From: Marsupella aquatica
Lineage: Eukaryota > Marchantiophyta
DNA: 64,000 bases
Assembly: GCA_973895155.1 (NCBI GenBank)
Contig: OZ316894.1
Coordinates: forward strand, 11,222,001 to 11,286,000
Reading direction: 5' to 3'
Made by a program: the position numbers and the translations under genes. The notes under the pieces were generated by a model that had not been told where the DNA came from, did not search any database, and worked only from the letters and a program-made list of their open reading frames with translations. Below are positions 23,376 through 35,595 of this stretch, piece after piece (position 1 is the stretch's first letter; each line of letters opens with the position of its first letter).

Positions 23376-26300
23376 ATGCATGTCCTTTACACAGATTACG
23401 GTGCCACATCATGTTATTTCAACTTCTGGTTCAAATCCTTCTTCTTCACTCTCCTAGCAATCGGGCTATCCTTTGGTCAAACCCTGGGGTCAGAGGCGCG
23501 TTCTGATTGTAATGATGCGGCGGCTTATTATGCCCCTGTCCATGGAGTAGAGGGACTTGAATTAAAGACCAAGCTACATGATATCATTAAAGATCATGAC
23601 GTTCTTAGCTACATTCAGGTACTCGGTATACGCCTGAAAAATGCACATACCGATCTTAGTCTAATTCGATAACGTTGCATTGTTGAGCTGAGACTCGAGT
23701 CCTTCAATGCTAGCCAAGACTTTGAAGTCCATCACTTTTTTTCGTAGTTCGATCACTTATCATTGTAGTCTTCCTCTCACTGTTAGAGTTCTGTTTCTGC
23801 TTGCAGGTGTGGGATGCTTTGAAATTATTAGATGAGGCCGCTGATGATCCAAGCAGTGTGTATGTTCCCGTTTCTTTCTGAGACGATAGTTTGAAGGATT
23901 TCAACTATCTTTGAACTTCAAAATTTTCAGGCTTTCCAGAACGGTCGTTTACGTTTTCGATGAAGTCCTTGTATTGTTTCGCTAGGTCCCCGTGTACCTG
24001 TTTAAGTGTAGCGTAAACAAGAATTATAGAAAAGGAATGTGGACATCTGTCAACTCCGGGAACTTGCAGTACTTCATGCTGTGCTAGGCTATCTTCATCA
24101 AACTGCTTCTTAGTGGAGCTCTCTTTGCGCATTTCGAGTGTTAGATTGTTGATCACGCTGAAGTTTACAATTGCAAAAGAGTTCACGAGACAATCGCGGG
24201 TTTGAGAGCAGCTGTAGTACCATAGTTTCCATTTCGTTATGTGAAGCTTTGTTTGACTTTGTGCTCGAGTCACTTTCAAATTGGATCGTGCGCAAGTAGT
24301 CGTTCTGTTTGAAGTATTCAGAAATCGCTGTAAATTGTGATGGAACGGAAATAGAGCTTGAATTTCACTTTACTGTTCAGCAAGGGAATTGTGTTTGTGT
24401 GATGAAGGTCCCACTCGGTGCAGGGTTGAAATATACAGTTCGAGGAAGGTTGCAAAGTCTCTTCAAGCAAGCACAGATGGATGGAACCGTTTCTTTCTAA
24501 TCCCTATGACCCAAAACTCATGCATTGAACTCTTGAACAGAATCGTGGTTCTTTCGAGTGGCTGTTGCATACTAGCATTAATGTTTCTCTATGTGAAGTT
24601 GTAAGTTTTTACTTCTTAGAAAAGACTGGGCTACGGCAGTGTGGATAGATACGTCAGTATCACCAGATATATGGCACTTTTTTCAGACGGCACATCTTAG
24701 TTGAATTTGCTTTCCTTGCAGATTGCAATGTAGTCAGTAGTAAAGGAAGAACAGTTACTGCAGAATTGACCATATTTTTCTTGCAGGAGAGCATTTGTGG
24801 CCACGCTCTTATGGCTTGATAATGGGAAGACCAGAATTCACAGATCTTCAAAACTTGCGAGCATCCGATGTCAATGGTGAGAATTTATTTAGTTGAATAT
24901 TATCAACAGCTTGTGTGCAGGAGGCCTGCTAGTTGAGATGGATGAAGACATTTCACCAACTATGCTGAGTGTTTCAAAATGTTCCGTTGAGATGAAAGAT
25001 TTCTTTGTATTAGTAGCTTAAAAAGAACTTCTCATTTAATACTGGCTTTTAAAGCTAGAACGATTGCTTTGTATTTGACCAGTGAACTCATCACGAGGCA
25101 ACAAGTTTTTTGGAGACTGCACTGAATCGCTATCGAACAAGTGTATAGTACCAGCAAATAAGGAGGCTGCGCCTGACACTGGCACCAATACAGGCATTTG
25201 GATGCCTCCTGCACAGGTGGTAAAATCTGTGGTCATTGCTCCGTGGTCAACACATATTGGCTATGAAGCACTCTCCCTTCTCTATTTCCCTCACAATCGT
25301 TATCTCATCTCAGTACTTTGTGAAGATGTTATGTAGGGCCCTGGGTTTTTGACATTTACAACCTTTGAACTGGATCTCCTCAAAAAGGAATGTTCATAAT
25401 AGATTTCTCATACTAAGCTGACCAGCCTCATATTGGATCTCTCTCTTTCAGGTGAGAGGGGATATTGCAAGAGTCTTGATGTACATGGCAGTCCGTTATG
25501 GGATTGATCAACCAGCCGGAAGTCCAGAGTTGCAACTTTCAGACTCACCTAGTATAGGTAGATTACTTTTTCTTGAAATTTTGATATAGATTTGATATAG
25601 ATTTGATATAGTTTGATAGATTTGTACATTTGAATTGCCCGTCTTTCCTTTCGTAGAGTCCAATATCTGACTAATTGTTTCATGTTGCGCGTGTATGGAC
25701 AGTTGATTCAGATCTAGCTGAAGCTCTCTATTGTGGGGTTTCCATTTCTGGTTCTTTACGATATTGAGAAATATTGAAGTAATGACCTGGGACCTTCTTG
25801 ACTTGTCCAGAGAATGCGCGAATGGGCCGTCTTTCAGATCTGTTGCACTGGAATGAAACAGACCCCCCGTCAGACGCAGAAAAGCTGCGCAACAATCGTA
25901 TTTGCTCACTCTATCAGCACAATCGAAATCCTTTTGTAGATCATCCCGAGTATGCAAAATCGATTTGGGGAGTTACCACTACCAGTGCACAAATGCCAGG
26001 TATTGCTAAAGGTTCCATGGGAGAGAAAAATGATGCTTGGATCAACGAATTCCACTACGATAATGAAGGTGTTGATGTGGATGAGGTTAGTTGTTTTGTA
26101 GCCTTCCTCCTAGTTTTCAAATTTTCTCCATTCTACTACATTGTCTCCAAAATCAAGTTTCATAGGTGATGTGTATAGAAGGTCTTTCGCCAGAGTCAAT
26201 GACCCTGGGAGAGGACGCGTTTTGGGGTTTACGTAAATTGATACTTGTTACGTCATGTACGTACCCAAAACTTTTAAGGTCTGGAATCCAGGTTGGGAAT

Positions 26301-26882
26301 CCGTGCAATTTGTGTTCAATGTGTCACTTATTGGCTCGGCTATTGGTTTGATTCTCGTTTGGTAATCTGCAGTTTGTGGAAGTGGTAGTAGGGCCAAAAG
26401 TGAGTCCTTCGTCTCTTACTGTGGTTCTCTACAATGGAGGAGATGGGAAAGTTTATGGGACACTGCCACTGAGGGATGGCACTGTCTTCTCAAGAGCGGA
26501 AGATATTGGCATGGGTTTCACCCTCTTCGTGGCAAAGCTTCCAAGCGGGTCAATACAAAATGGTCCCAGAGATGGCTTGGCATTGGTTCAAGGAAACAGC
26601 GCTACGCATTCCGTTAATGTCCTACAATTCTTGTCATATGAGGGCACATTCACGGCTTTGGATGGACCTGCTCAAGGGCTTCAGTCTGCGGACATAATGG
26701 TCAAGGAGGGTTCTAAGACTCCTCCCGGAAGTTCATTGGGATTATCGGGTTCTGGGCAGGCCTACAATGAATTTCAGTGGTCAGAATTCAGGTCTGGAGC
26801 TTCTCCTGGGAGCTGGAATTTGGGTCAAACTCTTCGAGCAGCATTTAGGCAACTAAGATCGAAATTGGCAATAAGCCGATGA
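23376..26882 (+). CDS. Secreted endonuclease I (NucM/EndA-type) with C-terminal lamin-tail-like domain
   Basis: Eight exons join with perfect phase into 491 codons: 23376-23618, 23807-23859, 24424-24488, 24787-24876, 25083-25216, 25452-25557, 25811-26085 and 26373-26882. A hydrophobic stretch at residues 14-36 suggests a signal peptide. The family N-terminal region is present (AAAYYAPVHGVEGLELK; HDVLSYIQVWDALK). The active-site block is GWNREHLWPRSYGL, with the expected general-base His at residue 123 and metal-ligand Glu at 122. A downstream NSSRGNK segment (152-158) supplies the usual Asn. Residues 230-305 hold the WNETDPPS and HNRNPFVDHPEY motifs of bacterial members. From about 308 the protein reads INEFHYDNEGVDVDEFVEVV and continues as a beta-rich domain (LYNGGDGKVYGTL, VLQFLSYEG, SPGSWNLGQT), as found fused to bacterial nucleases. 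The substrate is predicted to be DNA or RNA outside the cell or in the vacuole. Confidence 0.9.
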
Positions 26883-28197
26883 CCACATTTTGATTCAACA
26901 TTGTACCTTCCATTCTTTTTAAACAACAGTCACCACTCGTCCATTGACTGTGAGGGCTCCATTTGCTTGAGATCTCCGTTCTGGATTGATATCACGGCAA
27001 ACAATTTGCCGTGTCCTTGCATACCTGTAACTCTGCGCTTCTGAGCCCAACTTACCGCACCAAGTCTTGGGCGACCAAATTGGTATTTGCTCGGTATATT
27101 TGCTCTTTTATCAGTCCAGATTCAATAAGCAACACAGAGCATGGCTTTAACAAATCTTGCTGGATTTTACTTTCACAACTGTATCTCGGTAGATGCACTC
27201 TACGCGTCTTGGTAGATCCAATATGACGCGCTTTTTGACATTGTACTCATCATTTTCTTGTGGTGCATAATTATAGTTAAAGATCTGATAATATCTGTCT
27301 AAATTGAGTGACCACGCTTTATATCCCTTACATGCACCACACCATATCCCAAGGTGCAGTGAACTGTAAACCTTTTCGTTCATCCATTCAATGCGATGGC
27401 GAATTTGGAACTGCCGACACGGATGAGAACATCAGGAGTGGTTGGCCATATCAGATCAACAAGTGTCCCTCTACATGAGGCAACTTTACTTGTTCCGTAA
27501 GAGGCCTGGACAAGAGTGTAACGATCTCAATCAAAATTGCTTTACAGTGCATGTATGACAGCTTTCAATAGTATAGCACCAGGCAATCAGGACAAAACCT
27601 TAAGAATCTCATTCAGTATCCTTTTCTACTAGTGACAGCCTTGGGGAGAACTTGGCCATCTGTGTCAACATCCCTTTAGTGTACTCAAATGGTTAAGTGA
27701 CCCCCCCAAGGGCCAGCTGTGTAGTATTCCTTTACAGTACTCAAATGGTTTAGTTACTCAAATGGTTAATTAAGTGACCTTCAAACGGTCAGGTGTGTCA
27801 ACATCTTCGTACAGTACTCAAATGGCTAAGTGACCCCAAAAGGGATTTATTATTCCTGAGCTTTAGAGCATCTCCAGCCGTTTAGCTTCCGAGCACTGCT
27901 GAACCACAGGTTGACAGCCATGGACGGGGGCCAGACCCTGCACAGGTGATGGGAACTCCATTGGTGAAGCAAAAAATCAATCGACGTTCAGGGCAGCCCT
28001 GGTTTGTCATGCTTGGCGCACCAGGTTTCTGCTAGATGGTGCTGCATCCTGGCCCTGATGACTGCCAATCGATTTGCATGTCGGTCCACGGGCACTACCT
28101 TGCACCATCGTTCTGCCAAAAAATGAAGGTTGAAAGCTTGTATATATTGCAGTCAGAAATATTAATTATCTAAATTCCTGTAGATTAATTTTAGGCC
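26883..28197. other. 3' flank of the endonuclease gene and spacer
   Basis: No gene is seen. At 27655-27840 a unit with CAGTACTCAAATGG and TAAGTGACC(C/T) recurs three to four times with irregular spacing. At 27867 the phrase AGAGCATCTCCAGCCG resembles the start of many plant non-autonomous elements, and the GC-richer block after it to about 28110 may be such an insertion. Confidence 0.35.
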
Positions 28198-29010
28198 ATC
28201 AGATCTCTGTGGATTTAAGGAACACTACGAGAATTTGGGTGATGGGCCTCTGGCTAGGTGTGGAACTGGCTGAGGGAAGATAAAAAATCCAACATGATTT
28301 TTGCCACTAAAACTGTCATTTGACCAGCAAAATGTTTAAGGTTTCTTCTTTTTCAATGTCACCTTGTGTGAATGAGAAGGTGCTAGGGATAGTCATTATC
28401 ATATCTCCCTAGATTTATTTCTGAACATCATATCTCCCTAGATTCCTGCTAATGGGCATGTGCCTAGGTGGGAAAGTGGCTAATGGAAGACCACAGAACC
28501 TACTCTAGCTAGTTTTTGCCACTAAAAAATGCTGTCTCATGAGAGCTTGATTATTTGGGGTTTTTTTTGTTCAAGGTCACCTCCTGCGAAAGAGAAGATA
28601 CTAGGTAGATTCTTTATCTACATTTTCCATATTTACTTCCGACCAGCAGGTCTCCCTGGATTTGAGGATAATTGTATGATTCTGGCTAATGGGTCTGTGG
28701 CTACCGTAGGCGTGAAACTGGCTAAGGAAAGACAAAAGAACCTAGCCTATTTTTGCCACTAAAAACATGCTGTCACATGAACAGCTTAATTATTTAGATT
28801 ATTTCATTTTCAAGGTCACCTTGCGTGAAGGAGAAGATACAGTAGGTTCTTTTGTCATCCATGGGAAATATACTGGCCACTAAAAAATACTGTAACATGG
28901 TCGGCTTAATTATTTAGGTCTTTTCAGATGATAACAGTTAGATTTGGACTAATATGGTTCCAAGTTTGTGGCCAGGTGAGAAACTGGGAAATGAACAAAA
29001 ACCTACACTG
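28198..29010. repeat. Degenerate tandem repeat, about 200-240 bases, four units
   Basis: Each unit carries the words (G/T)CTCCCT(A/G)GATT, CTAATGGG, GGTG(A/G)GAAACTGG, TTTTTGCCACTAAAAA, TGCTGTC and GGTCACCT. The last unit is truncated. Related words recur at 56.4-57.8 kb, so this is a dispersed family that also forms tandem arrays. Confidence 0.7.
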
Positions 29011-30019
29011 TTCATCCTAGTTAGTGTTATGCAAGAATTAAAGTTAGTCCAAGAAGAATGTTATTAACACTTGGTAAAAAGTGATTTTTGAGGTCAAGTA
29101 ACACTATTTTCATTGTTGTATTTTCATAATGACTTTTTTTCCATTTTTGTTTGAATTGCTAGTAAAACATAGATGATCTTGAGTCCAAAGTGGCACTACT
29201 TCTTGTGAATTTTCAAAATAGTTTTTGTCCCTCTATTTTTCCGTTCTTGAGACCACAGCACTAATTCATGCGCATAGAAATAATGTTAACATAAATTAAT
29301 GTGACTAATACTAATTCATAAGTAGACCCTAGAAAAATTGACGTTCTTGAGACAATGTGAGTGACAATAATTACAGTGAACACTATATACAAATTTTGTA
29401 GACCAGTTTCTCCAGTCTCAAAACTTTTCAGAGAGGTGGAATCTAACCACCCAAAACACATATGCCCCCTTGGATTCAGGGAGACTCTTCCCTATTTTGT
29501 CATTCAATGCACCTGGGTTCTGCCCCACACCCCACCCTAAATCTCTCCTCATTTTTGTGTCCCATTTCAGTTTTTTTTTGGTCTCCTGGATGCCCCTGCC
29601 CAACCCATGCCCTGGCAGCCCTTCAAAACCCGCCCTTTTGTTAGCCTCTTTATTTCTATATTTTTATTTTAATGGTTTCTCTGGCCCGCTCTCTGGCAGT
29701 TTGTCAGATTTCCTCTGTATTTTGAAAGTTTGAAACATGGAAATAAAACCCAAGACCAAAGAGCCAAATAAGGCAGAGAGCTGCCACCAATGGCAAGAAG
29801 AACTAAAACCCTCCTTACAAACATAAATTTCAGGACTGAATTCAAGGATGTCAAAAAGAGTCTGGTTGCATTGAGGTTTCTTTTGTCAGTTGCAATAAAC
29901 TAAAATTGTCTCAGATTTCAATCCAGAAGAGAATTATCTGGTTGGTTGAAAGAGAATGTACATCTCACAGTTCTAAAAACTCGCGGCCTCAAGAGAGAGT
30001 GGCTGCGCTGCCCAGCTGT
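29011..30019. other. Noncoding spacer
   Basis: AT-rich sequence without a convincing gene. Short ORFs near 29470-29730 on the plus strand have no recognisable domain. Confidence 0.4.
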
Positions 30020-32190
30020 AACCGAGAGCGGGTCGTAAGAAGGCGGGCAGGGCACAGTCACAAAACACAGATACAATATCCAGCTGCCCTCCAGGCGACC
30101 AGGAGGGAGGGCAGCAGCGGCACCGTCACTAAAGTTTCTCTGAGCACCACCCACCTCCCGCCGCCGCGTGGTGGCGGGAAAAAACTGGGGACATGACTGT
30201 AAACGAGAGCGGGTCGTAAGACGGGCAGGATACGTTACTTAATAATTAAACACAGGAATCCAGCTGCCCGTGCAAACGTATGAATCACATACGACGAGAG
30301 CTGGCCATGCAGGCACGCACCCAAACGGGGCAGCACACGAACACACAGTCACACCACTACGTACCGGGCAAGAAAAGAAAAAGACCACGGGCAGTATAAT
30401 ATGTTTCTTCCGCCCCAAGCAGGAGTTGGGGCACTTGGGCAGCACGTAAGCATACGCCTTCTTACTGGATGCCTTTTCGGTTTGCGAAATCAACCATTAT
30501 AATATCTGATTCTGCCCAAAGGAGTCTTTGTCCCACTCTTGGAAAGAATCCATGACGGCCTTCAGATTTATTCTCTTGATTTCTTGGTCTGTGAGATTAT
30601 CTGAAAAGGGGCACATGTGCACATTATAATATATAAACTTCAATAAATGTATCTAAATACAAGTCCCATGTGAAAATAAAGCCTGGATGGCCCACATTCT
30701 TTACACTTTTGACACATATGTAACCAGTAAAGAGGCTCCTAACCGTTTGTAGCTAGTTTCCATTAATATGTGCAGTGGTAAGTCTCGGCTCATACAAACT
30801 AGTGGGCCCGACAACGTGAAATTTTGGGTGTAAAGTGAAGCAGTATGTTTCACAATCCACGGGGATGGGCAAAACAAACCCTTCAATCCAAAGTGATAAC
30901 TTAAGGTCCAGGGTTAGTGGGATGATAACGTGGACAAAGGATCAGCAAGGAATTTTAAAATTTTAAATTTTTGAACAGTTCTTTGTGCAAGTTCATCTTT
31001 GCTCTTCTTGCAACTACACTTTTCTCTGCAACTTTTTTTACACAATGATATCTTTTACAGAACAATACCTTCTCCACCAATGACATCTACAATCACCTAT
31101 TTTTGCAATGACATCTTTTGCACAGCTTCAGCTTCTCCGCAGACAACATCTTTGGTGCAACTATATATTTAGTGCAAACTACATCTTTTCCACATCAACA
31201 TCTTTTGTGTCTCAACACATGGGAATTGAGCTAGTAAATAAATAACTATTAATTTTGTTGGTTTCACTACCAGAACATTGTGGGGTACTTGTGAGCCTAG
31301 AAAGAATCTTGCCATGTCCATGTCAATTTTAACATAGTGATGTAAACACTGACTTTTCAATGTGAATTTGTTTAAAAAAATACAAAATACTGTTTTGGAT
31401 GGACCTTCCCAAAATATAAAGCTTGGATGGACCAAAGTGTCTGGTCCAATGTTATTATTAGAGAAGTATGAACTTTTTTACACAAAAAATTGCTATTTGA
31501 ATAAAAAAAGATTTTCTTGCCGTCCATCCGGTTGTGCTGGTATATCAGAGAATATTGTCAAACGTTTATGTCCAGGGGGTTGCAGTTTCAGTATTCTGAG
31601 CTTGGGTTATCTCTTAAAACGAAAATAATTAATGTTGTGCGAACCACGGTAATAGCACATGCGACTGGGCAAGGAGACAGGACCTCGGGCAGTACGTATT
31701 CTCCAGCCTGCAGGCCCACAAAAAAGAAACCCTTGCACAACGAGAGCGAGCAATGGGACAAAACTTTTTCTCTGCCCGCGGGCAGACTAGGACCTGTATG
31801 CAAACAGAATGGTACGCTCGGGCAGGAGCGACCTGGGCCAGGAAGTCCAGGACCACCTCGGGCAGCAGGTTCGGGCTTTTCCTCCCCCACAGGGAGGAGT
31901 TGGGCAGTACGCAAACATATCACTACGTAGCAGAATGAGAGTGGGCCAGGGCTGACCTTGGTCAGTAGTCGGTACTGAAAGTTTTCCTTTCCTGCCATCC
32001 CAGGACAGGACCCGGGGGCAGCACGCCAACACACAGGTACAGTCGCCTCTCTCCATACGACGGGCCTTGCACTTACATGTCGTTTGCATTGGAAGTACAG
32101 TAACATTGTAACACACAGGTAGAGTCGCCTCTCTCGAAACGAAGTCCGGGCCTTGCACTTACATGTGGTTTTTCATTAGAAGGACAATAA
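30020..32190. repeat. Interspersed GC-richer repeat family with GGGCAG words
   Basis: The phrase CGAGAGCGGGTCGTAAGA with CAGCTGCC downstream occurs at 30024 and again, shortened, at 30204. The word GGGCAG(C/T)ACG(C/T) recurs at about 30438, 31688, 31896 and 32014, and a 77-base tandem duplication (AGTCGCCTCTCTC...GGGCCTTGCACTTACATG) lies at 32038-32167. Between 30500 and 31500 is AT-rich spacer without a gene. The family appears related to the satellite at 33.0-34.5 kb, which also carries CTTGGGCAG. Confidence 0.55.
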
Positions 32191-32195
32191 CAATT

Positions 32196-32356
32196 AGAGA
32201 AATATACTTGAAGGACCCCCAAATGAAAAGTGCTATTTGATGGACCCCATGACTGACTTAGATTGTTTGTAGGCCTTTAATCAATGTGACCAAAACCTCA
32301 TGGGTCTCATGGGGTCCATCAAGTAACACTTTTCAGTTTAGGGGTCCCCTAAGTTA
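32196..32356. mobile_element. Small inverted-repeat element (MITE-like), copy 1
   Basis: About 160 bases. The left end (CCCAAATGAAAAGTGCTAT, then TTGATGGACCCCA) is mirrored at the right end (TGGGGTCCATCAAGTAACA, then CACTTTTCAGTTTAGGGG). No coding capacity. A second member with the same paired words lies at 52.77-52.90 kb. Confidence 0.75.
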
Positions 32357-33030
32357 TATATCTCAGGATTTTCATTTTGGAAAGTCTAGCAAAATCATAC
32401 CTAAGGTTCTAGTAATAGTGTCATGATACTCGCCCAGAGCTTGTATGTCACTACCACAATGTCTCTGGGCTTTCCTAAGGGAAAACTAGAGGCCTATTAT
32501 ACATATAATAGTGGGGTTCTGGGCTGGGGTAACCCTGTGACTGGGAAGTGAGTAAAAGCTGATTGTGGCAGATGGGAAGCTTTACTGAGACTTCTGGGAA
32601 CAGTGTTCAGACTAAACACCCCTACCCAGACCTCCTTCATATTATGTGAGTACTGTCCCCCAAAAAGTTACTGACCACAAGCTCTCCGGCAAGAGATTAT
32701 GGAAATAGCAAGTACCTCCAGAAATGCTTACACACCAATAACCTATATTCTGAACTGCAATTACATGATAATTTCATTTTCTCTGACCAAGGTTAGGTTT
32801 CAATTTACTGCTGACTAGGGCTTCAGCTCCTTTGTCATTGTGTGGGGTTCTCATTTTTTTGGCTCTTTGACCTTCCATGGATTTCCCCCATAATCCCCCC
32901 CCCCCCCCCTCCTTTATTTGGTCTACTACCTTAATCTTACACTTCTTGTTCTTTTGGCAATGTCTCATATATTGTCAAACTTGTCAAAGCTCACTTATAA
33001 AGTGCAAAATCTGCAAAAAAGCCCAAAGAG
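32357..33030. other. Noncoding spacer with a C tract
   Basis: No gene. A run of about 15 C lies at 32895-32909. Confidence 0.5.
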
Positions 33031-34480
33031 AGAAAAACAGCCCTTGCAATGAGCCAATATTTGCAGTAAACTTATAGAATGAGCACTTAGGCAGAGGCAC
33101 CTGTACAATGATGCGAGCTGGATAGGAGGACCCTTGGGCAGTAGTAGCAAGTAAAACCCATTCTCTCACCCATAATTGTAGAGAAACCCTTCTAGAGGGG
33201 TTGATACTGAGATATTTGTCATTAATGTGGAGACCTCATAAGTGCAAACAATACACAAAAGAATGCAAAATAATTGCAAAAGAAGCACAAAAGACATGGG
33301 GAAAAAGAGAAGAATGGCCCTTAAAATTAGGCAAATTTTGCACTTGTAGAGCTGCATGTGTGGAGACCTCATGAGAGCAAAACAGTGCAAAACAAATGCA
33401 AGACAGCCTGGAAAAAAGTGAAGACCTGCCCTTGCAATGAATGAATATTTGCACTTACAGAGTGTGCACTCATGCAACACACTATGGGACCAGGCAGGAG
33501 TACCTTGGGCAGCTGTAGCCAGTAAAACCCAATACTTTTACCTATTACAGGAATCCTTCTAGAGGGGATCTATACTGGTACATTGGTCTTAAATGTAAAG
33601 AGCTCATAAGTGCACAAAAATGCTAAACAAAATTTAAAAAAATGCAAGACAGCCTGGAGAAAAAGAAAACCACTGTCCTTGCAATAAATCAATGTGTGCA
33701 CTTGTAGAGTGTGCACTCATGCAGCACACTGATGAGACCGGGGCAGGAGTACCTCAGGCAGCAGCAGTAGCAACTAAAAACACAGTACTCTTACCCATAA
33801 GTGTACATAAACCCTTCTAGAGGTTTTACAGATATGTCTGTCATTAATGTAGAGCCCTCGTAAGTGCAAAAAATGACCCCAAAAATGGCCAAAAATGCAA
33901 GATAGCCAGGAGAAAAAGAGACGAACTACCCTTACAATGAAATCACTTTGTGCACTTGTAGAGTGTGCACTCATGCAGCACACTGATGAGCCGGTGGCAG
34001 GAGTTACTCGGGTGGCAGTAGCGTGGCAAGTAAAACCCAATACTCTTACCCATAAGTGTAGAGAAACCCTTCTAGAGGGTTTTACACTGACAAATTTGTC
34101 AATAATGTGGGGCCCTCATAAGTGCAAAAAAAATACCCCCAAAAATGCCAAGAAAAATGTACGACTGCCTTGAAAAAAGAAGTAGGGCCCTCAGGAAAAA
34201 AAATAGTATGTGCACTTACAATGTGTGCACTCAGGCAGCATTCTGAAGAGCCTGGGCCAGGAATACCTCGGCAGTATTCCTGGAGGTATGGAGAGGGTTT
34301 TTACACTGATATATTTGTCTTTAAGCGAGCCCTCATAAGTGCAAAAACAAACCAAAAAAATGCCAGAAAAATGTAAGACAGCCCGGAAAAAAAGAGAAGA
34401 ACTGCCCTTGCAATAAATGAGTAATGTGCACTTATAGAATGTGCTCGCATGCAGCACAATGCCTTGGGCAGTCGGGCGGC
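33031..34480. repeat. Degenerate satellite, about 250-base period, about six units
   Basis: The word GTGCACTCATGCA(G/A)CACAC marks unit ends at about 33463, 33711 and 33965, with decayed versions at 33077, 34225 and 34441. Other shared words in order are CAGTAGCAAGTAAAACCCA, TAGAGAAACCCTTCTAGAGG, TTTGTC(A/T)TTAATGT, CCTCATAAGTGCAAAA, GACAGCC(T/C)GGA and CCCTTGCAATGA. The first unit contains an internal partial duplication (33340-33460), which lengthens it. Minus-strand ORFs across the array (Cys/Leu/Phe-rich) are by-products. Confidence 0.9.
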
Positions 34481-35595
34481 AGTAGCAAGGAAGTAAAGAA
34501 CTCTGGCAATTCGAGCATCAGGCAGAGCATGCACGCAAGCGAGCAGAGCAAGGAAGCGAGTGACAGAGCTTCCAGGACTCTTCTCTTCTGCATTTTGCAT
34601 TCACGTAGAGGAGGTCGCGAGCGAGGTGGGTGCGCATCGGTTCTGTCCAATTCTGATCGTTTCGATGAGGCGGACCAAGCTGACGCTAGAGTGGCCGATC
34701 TCGGTCACACCCAAGCAGGCGCAATTGATACTGAGCGCAATGCGATGCAATGTGAGATATGCTGGGAAGCCTTGTCAATCCTCCACAATTTCGGGAGGCG
34801 GCCTGTCGACCTTGCCTCGGTGCTGAAATTGAATAGAAGCAGCAGCAGCGCAGTGGCGAGGGTGATTGTTGTGGATCTGATACCGAAGCTACGCGCAATT
34901 GGCCCGCTGTCAATCGAGTGATGGATGGTTCTCGGTAGGAGAATGGTCGATGACGAGAGATTCGCGGCCGGCGTGACGCAGCTGTGCTGCGTGTTTCTTC
35001 GCGAGGGCGGAGGAGCTGGATCGGATGAGATCGATGAGGAAGGAAGGAAGGAAGGAGGAGTCGGGTCAGGAGGATGGGAGTGAAGGTCTGAGGGACTCAG
35101 GGGAAGACGACTAGGGGGTGTGAAGGTATTGCTCTCAGGTATAAACGGGACGGGAGAAGATTGTTACATGTCGAGGAGATGAGGTGATTTAGTGCGTACC
35201 AGTGTTGCGTTTCTTCTCGAGGATTGTAATACCGATATGTGTTGCAGGTCGCGCGGTAATTTGGACAGACCCTCTTGATCTTCCATGCCGGGTTGTTCCT
35301 GTCAGTTTGATGCTCGTGTATGTCGTTAAAGTGCGACCAATTGATTGAGTGGGACTGTTTGGGAACAGCGGATGTCGATCATGACATTGATTCGGGATAG
35401 ACGGCGGAGCAAAACGATAGAATTTCGGGGGAGCAGGAGATCGCGGTGGTTGGAGGAAACGGACCTTCATGTTGCGTTCATGATTTAAACAGGGGGGAAA
35501 TTAGTAGGCTTCGTCTGTGAGTGTGTTGCTGAGGTTCGTCGGGCATCGTTCTGAGGGGGTGGATGAGATTTGGCGAGTCGGAAAGTGGAGTGTGA
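34481..35595 (+). promoter_or_regulatory. Presumed promoter and leader of the ARM-repeat gene
   Basis: CG-rich compared with the satellite before it. An open frame of 165 codons (34424-34921) begins inside the satellite and shows no domain, so it is not called. A (GGAA)n tract lies at 35037-35058. Confidence 0.35.

Noticed and set aside
33166-34600. Cys/Phe/Leu-rich minus-strand frames
   Set aside because: They lie entirely in the 250-base satellite and change frame from unit to unit.
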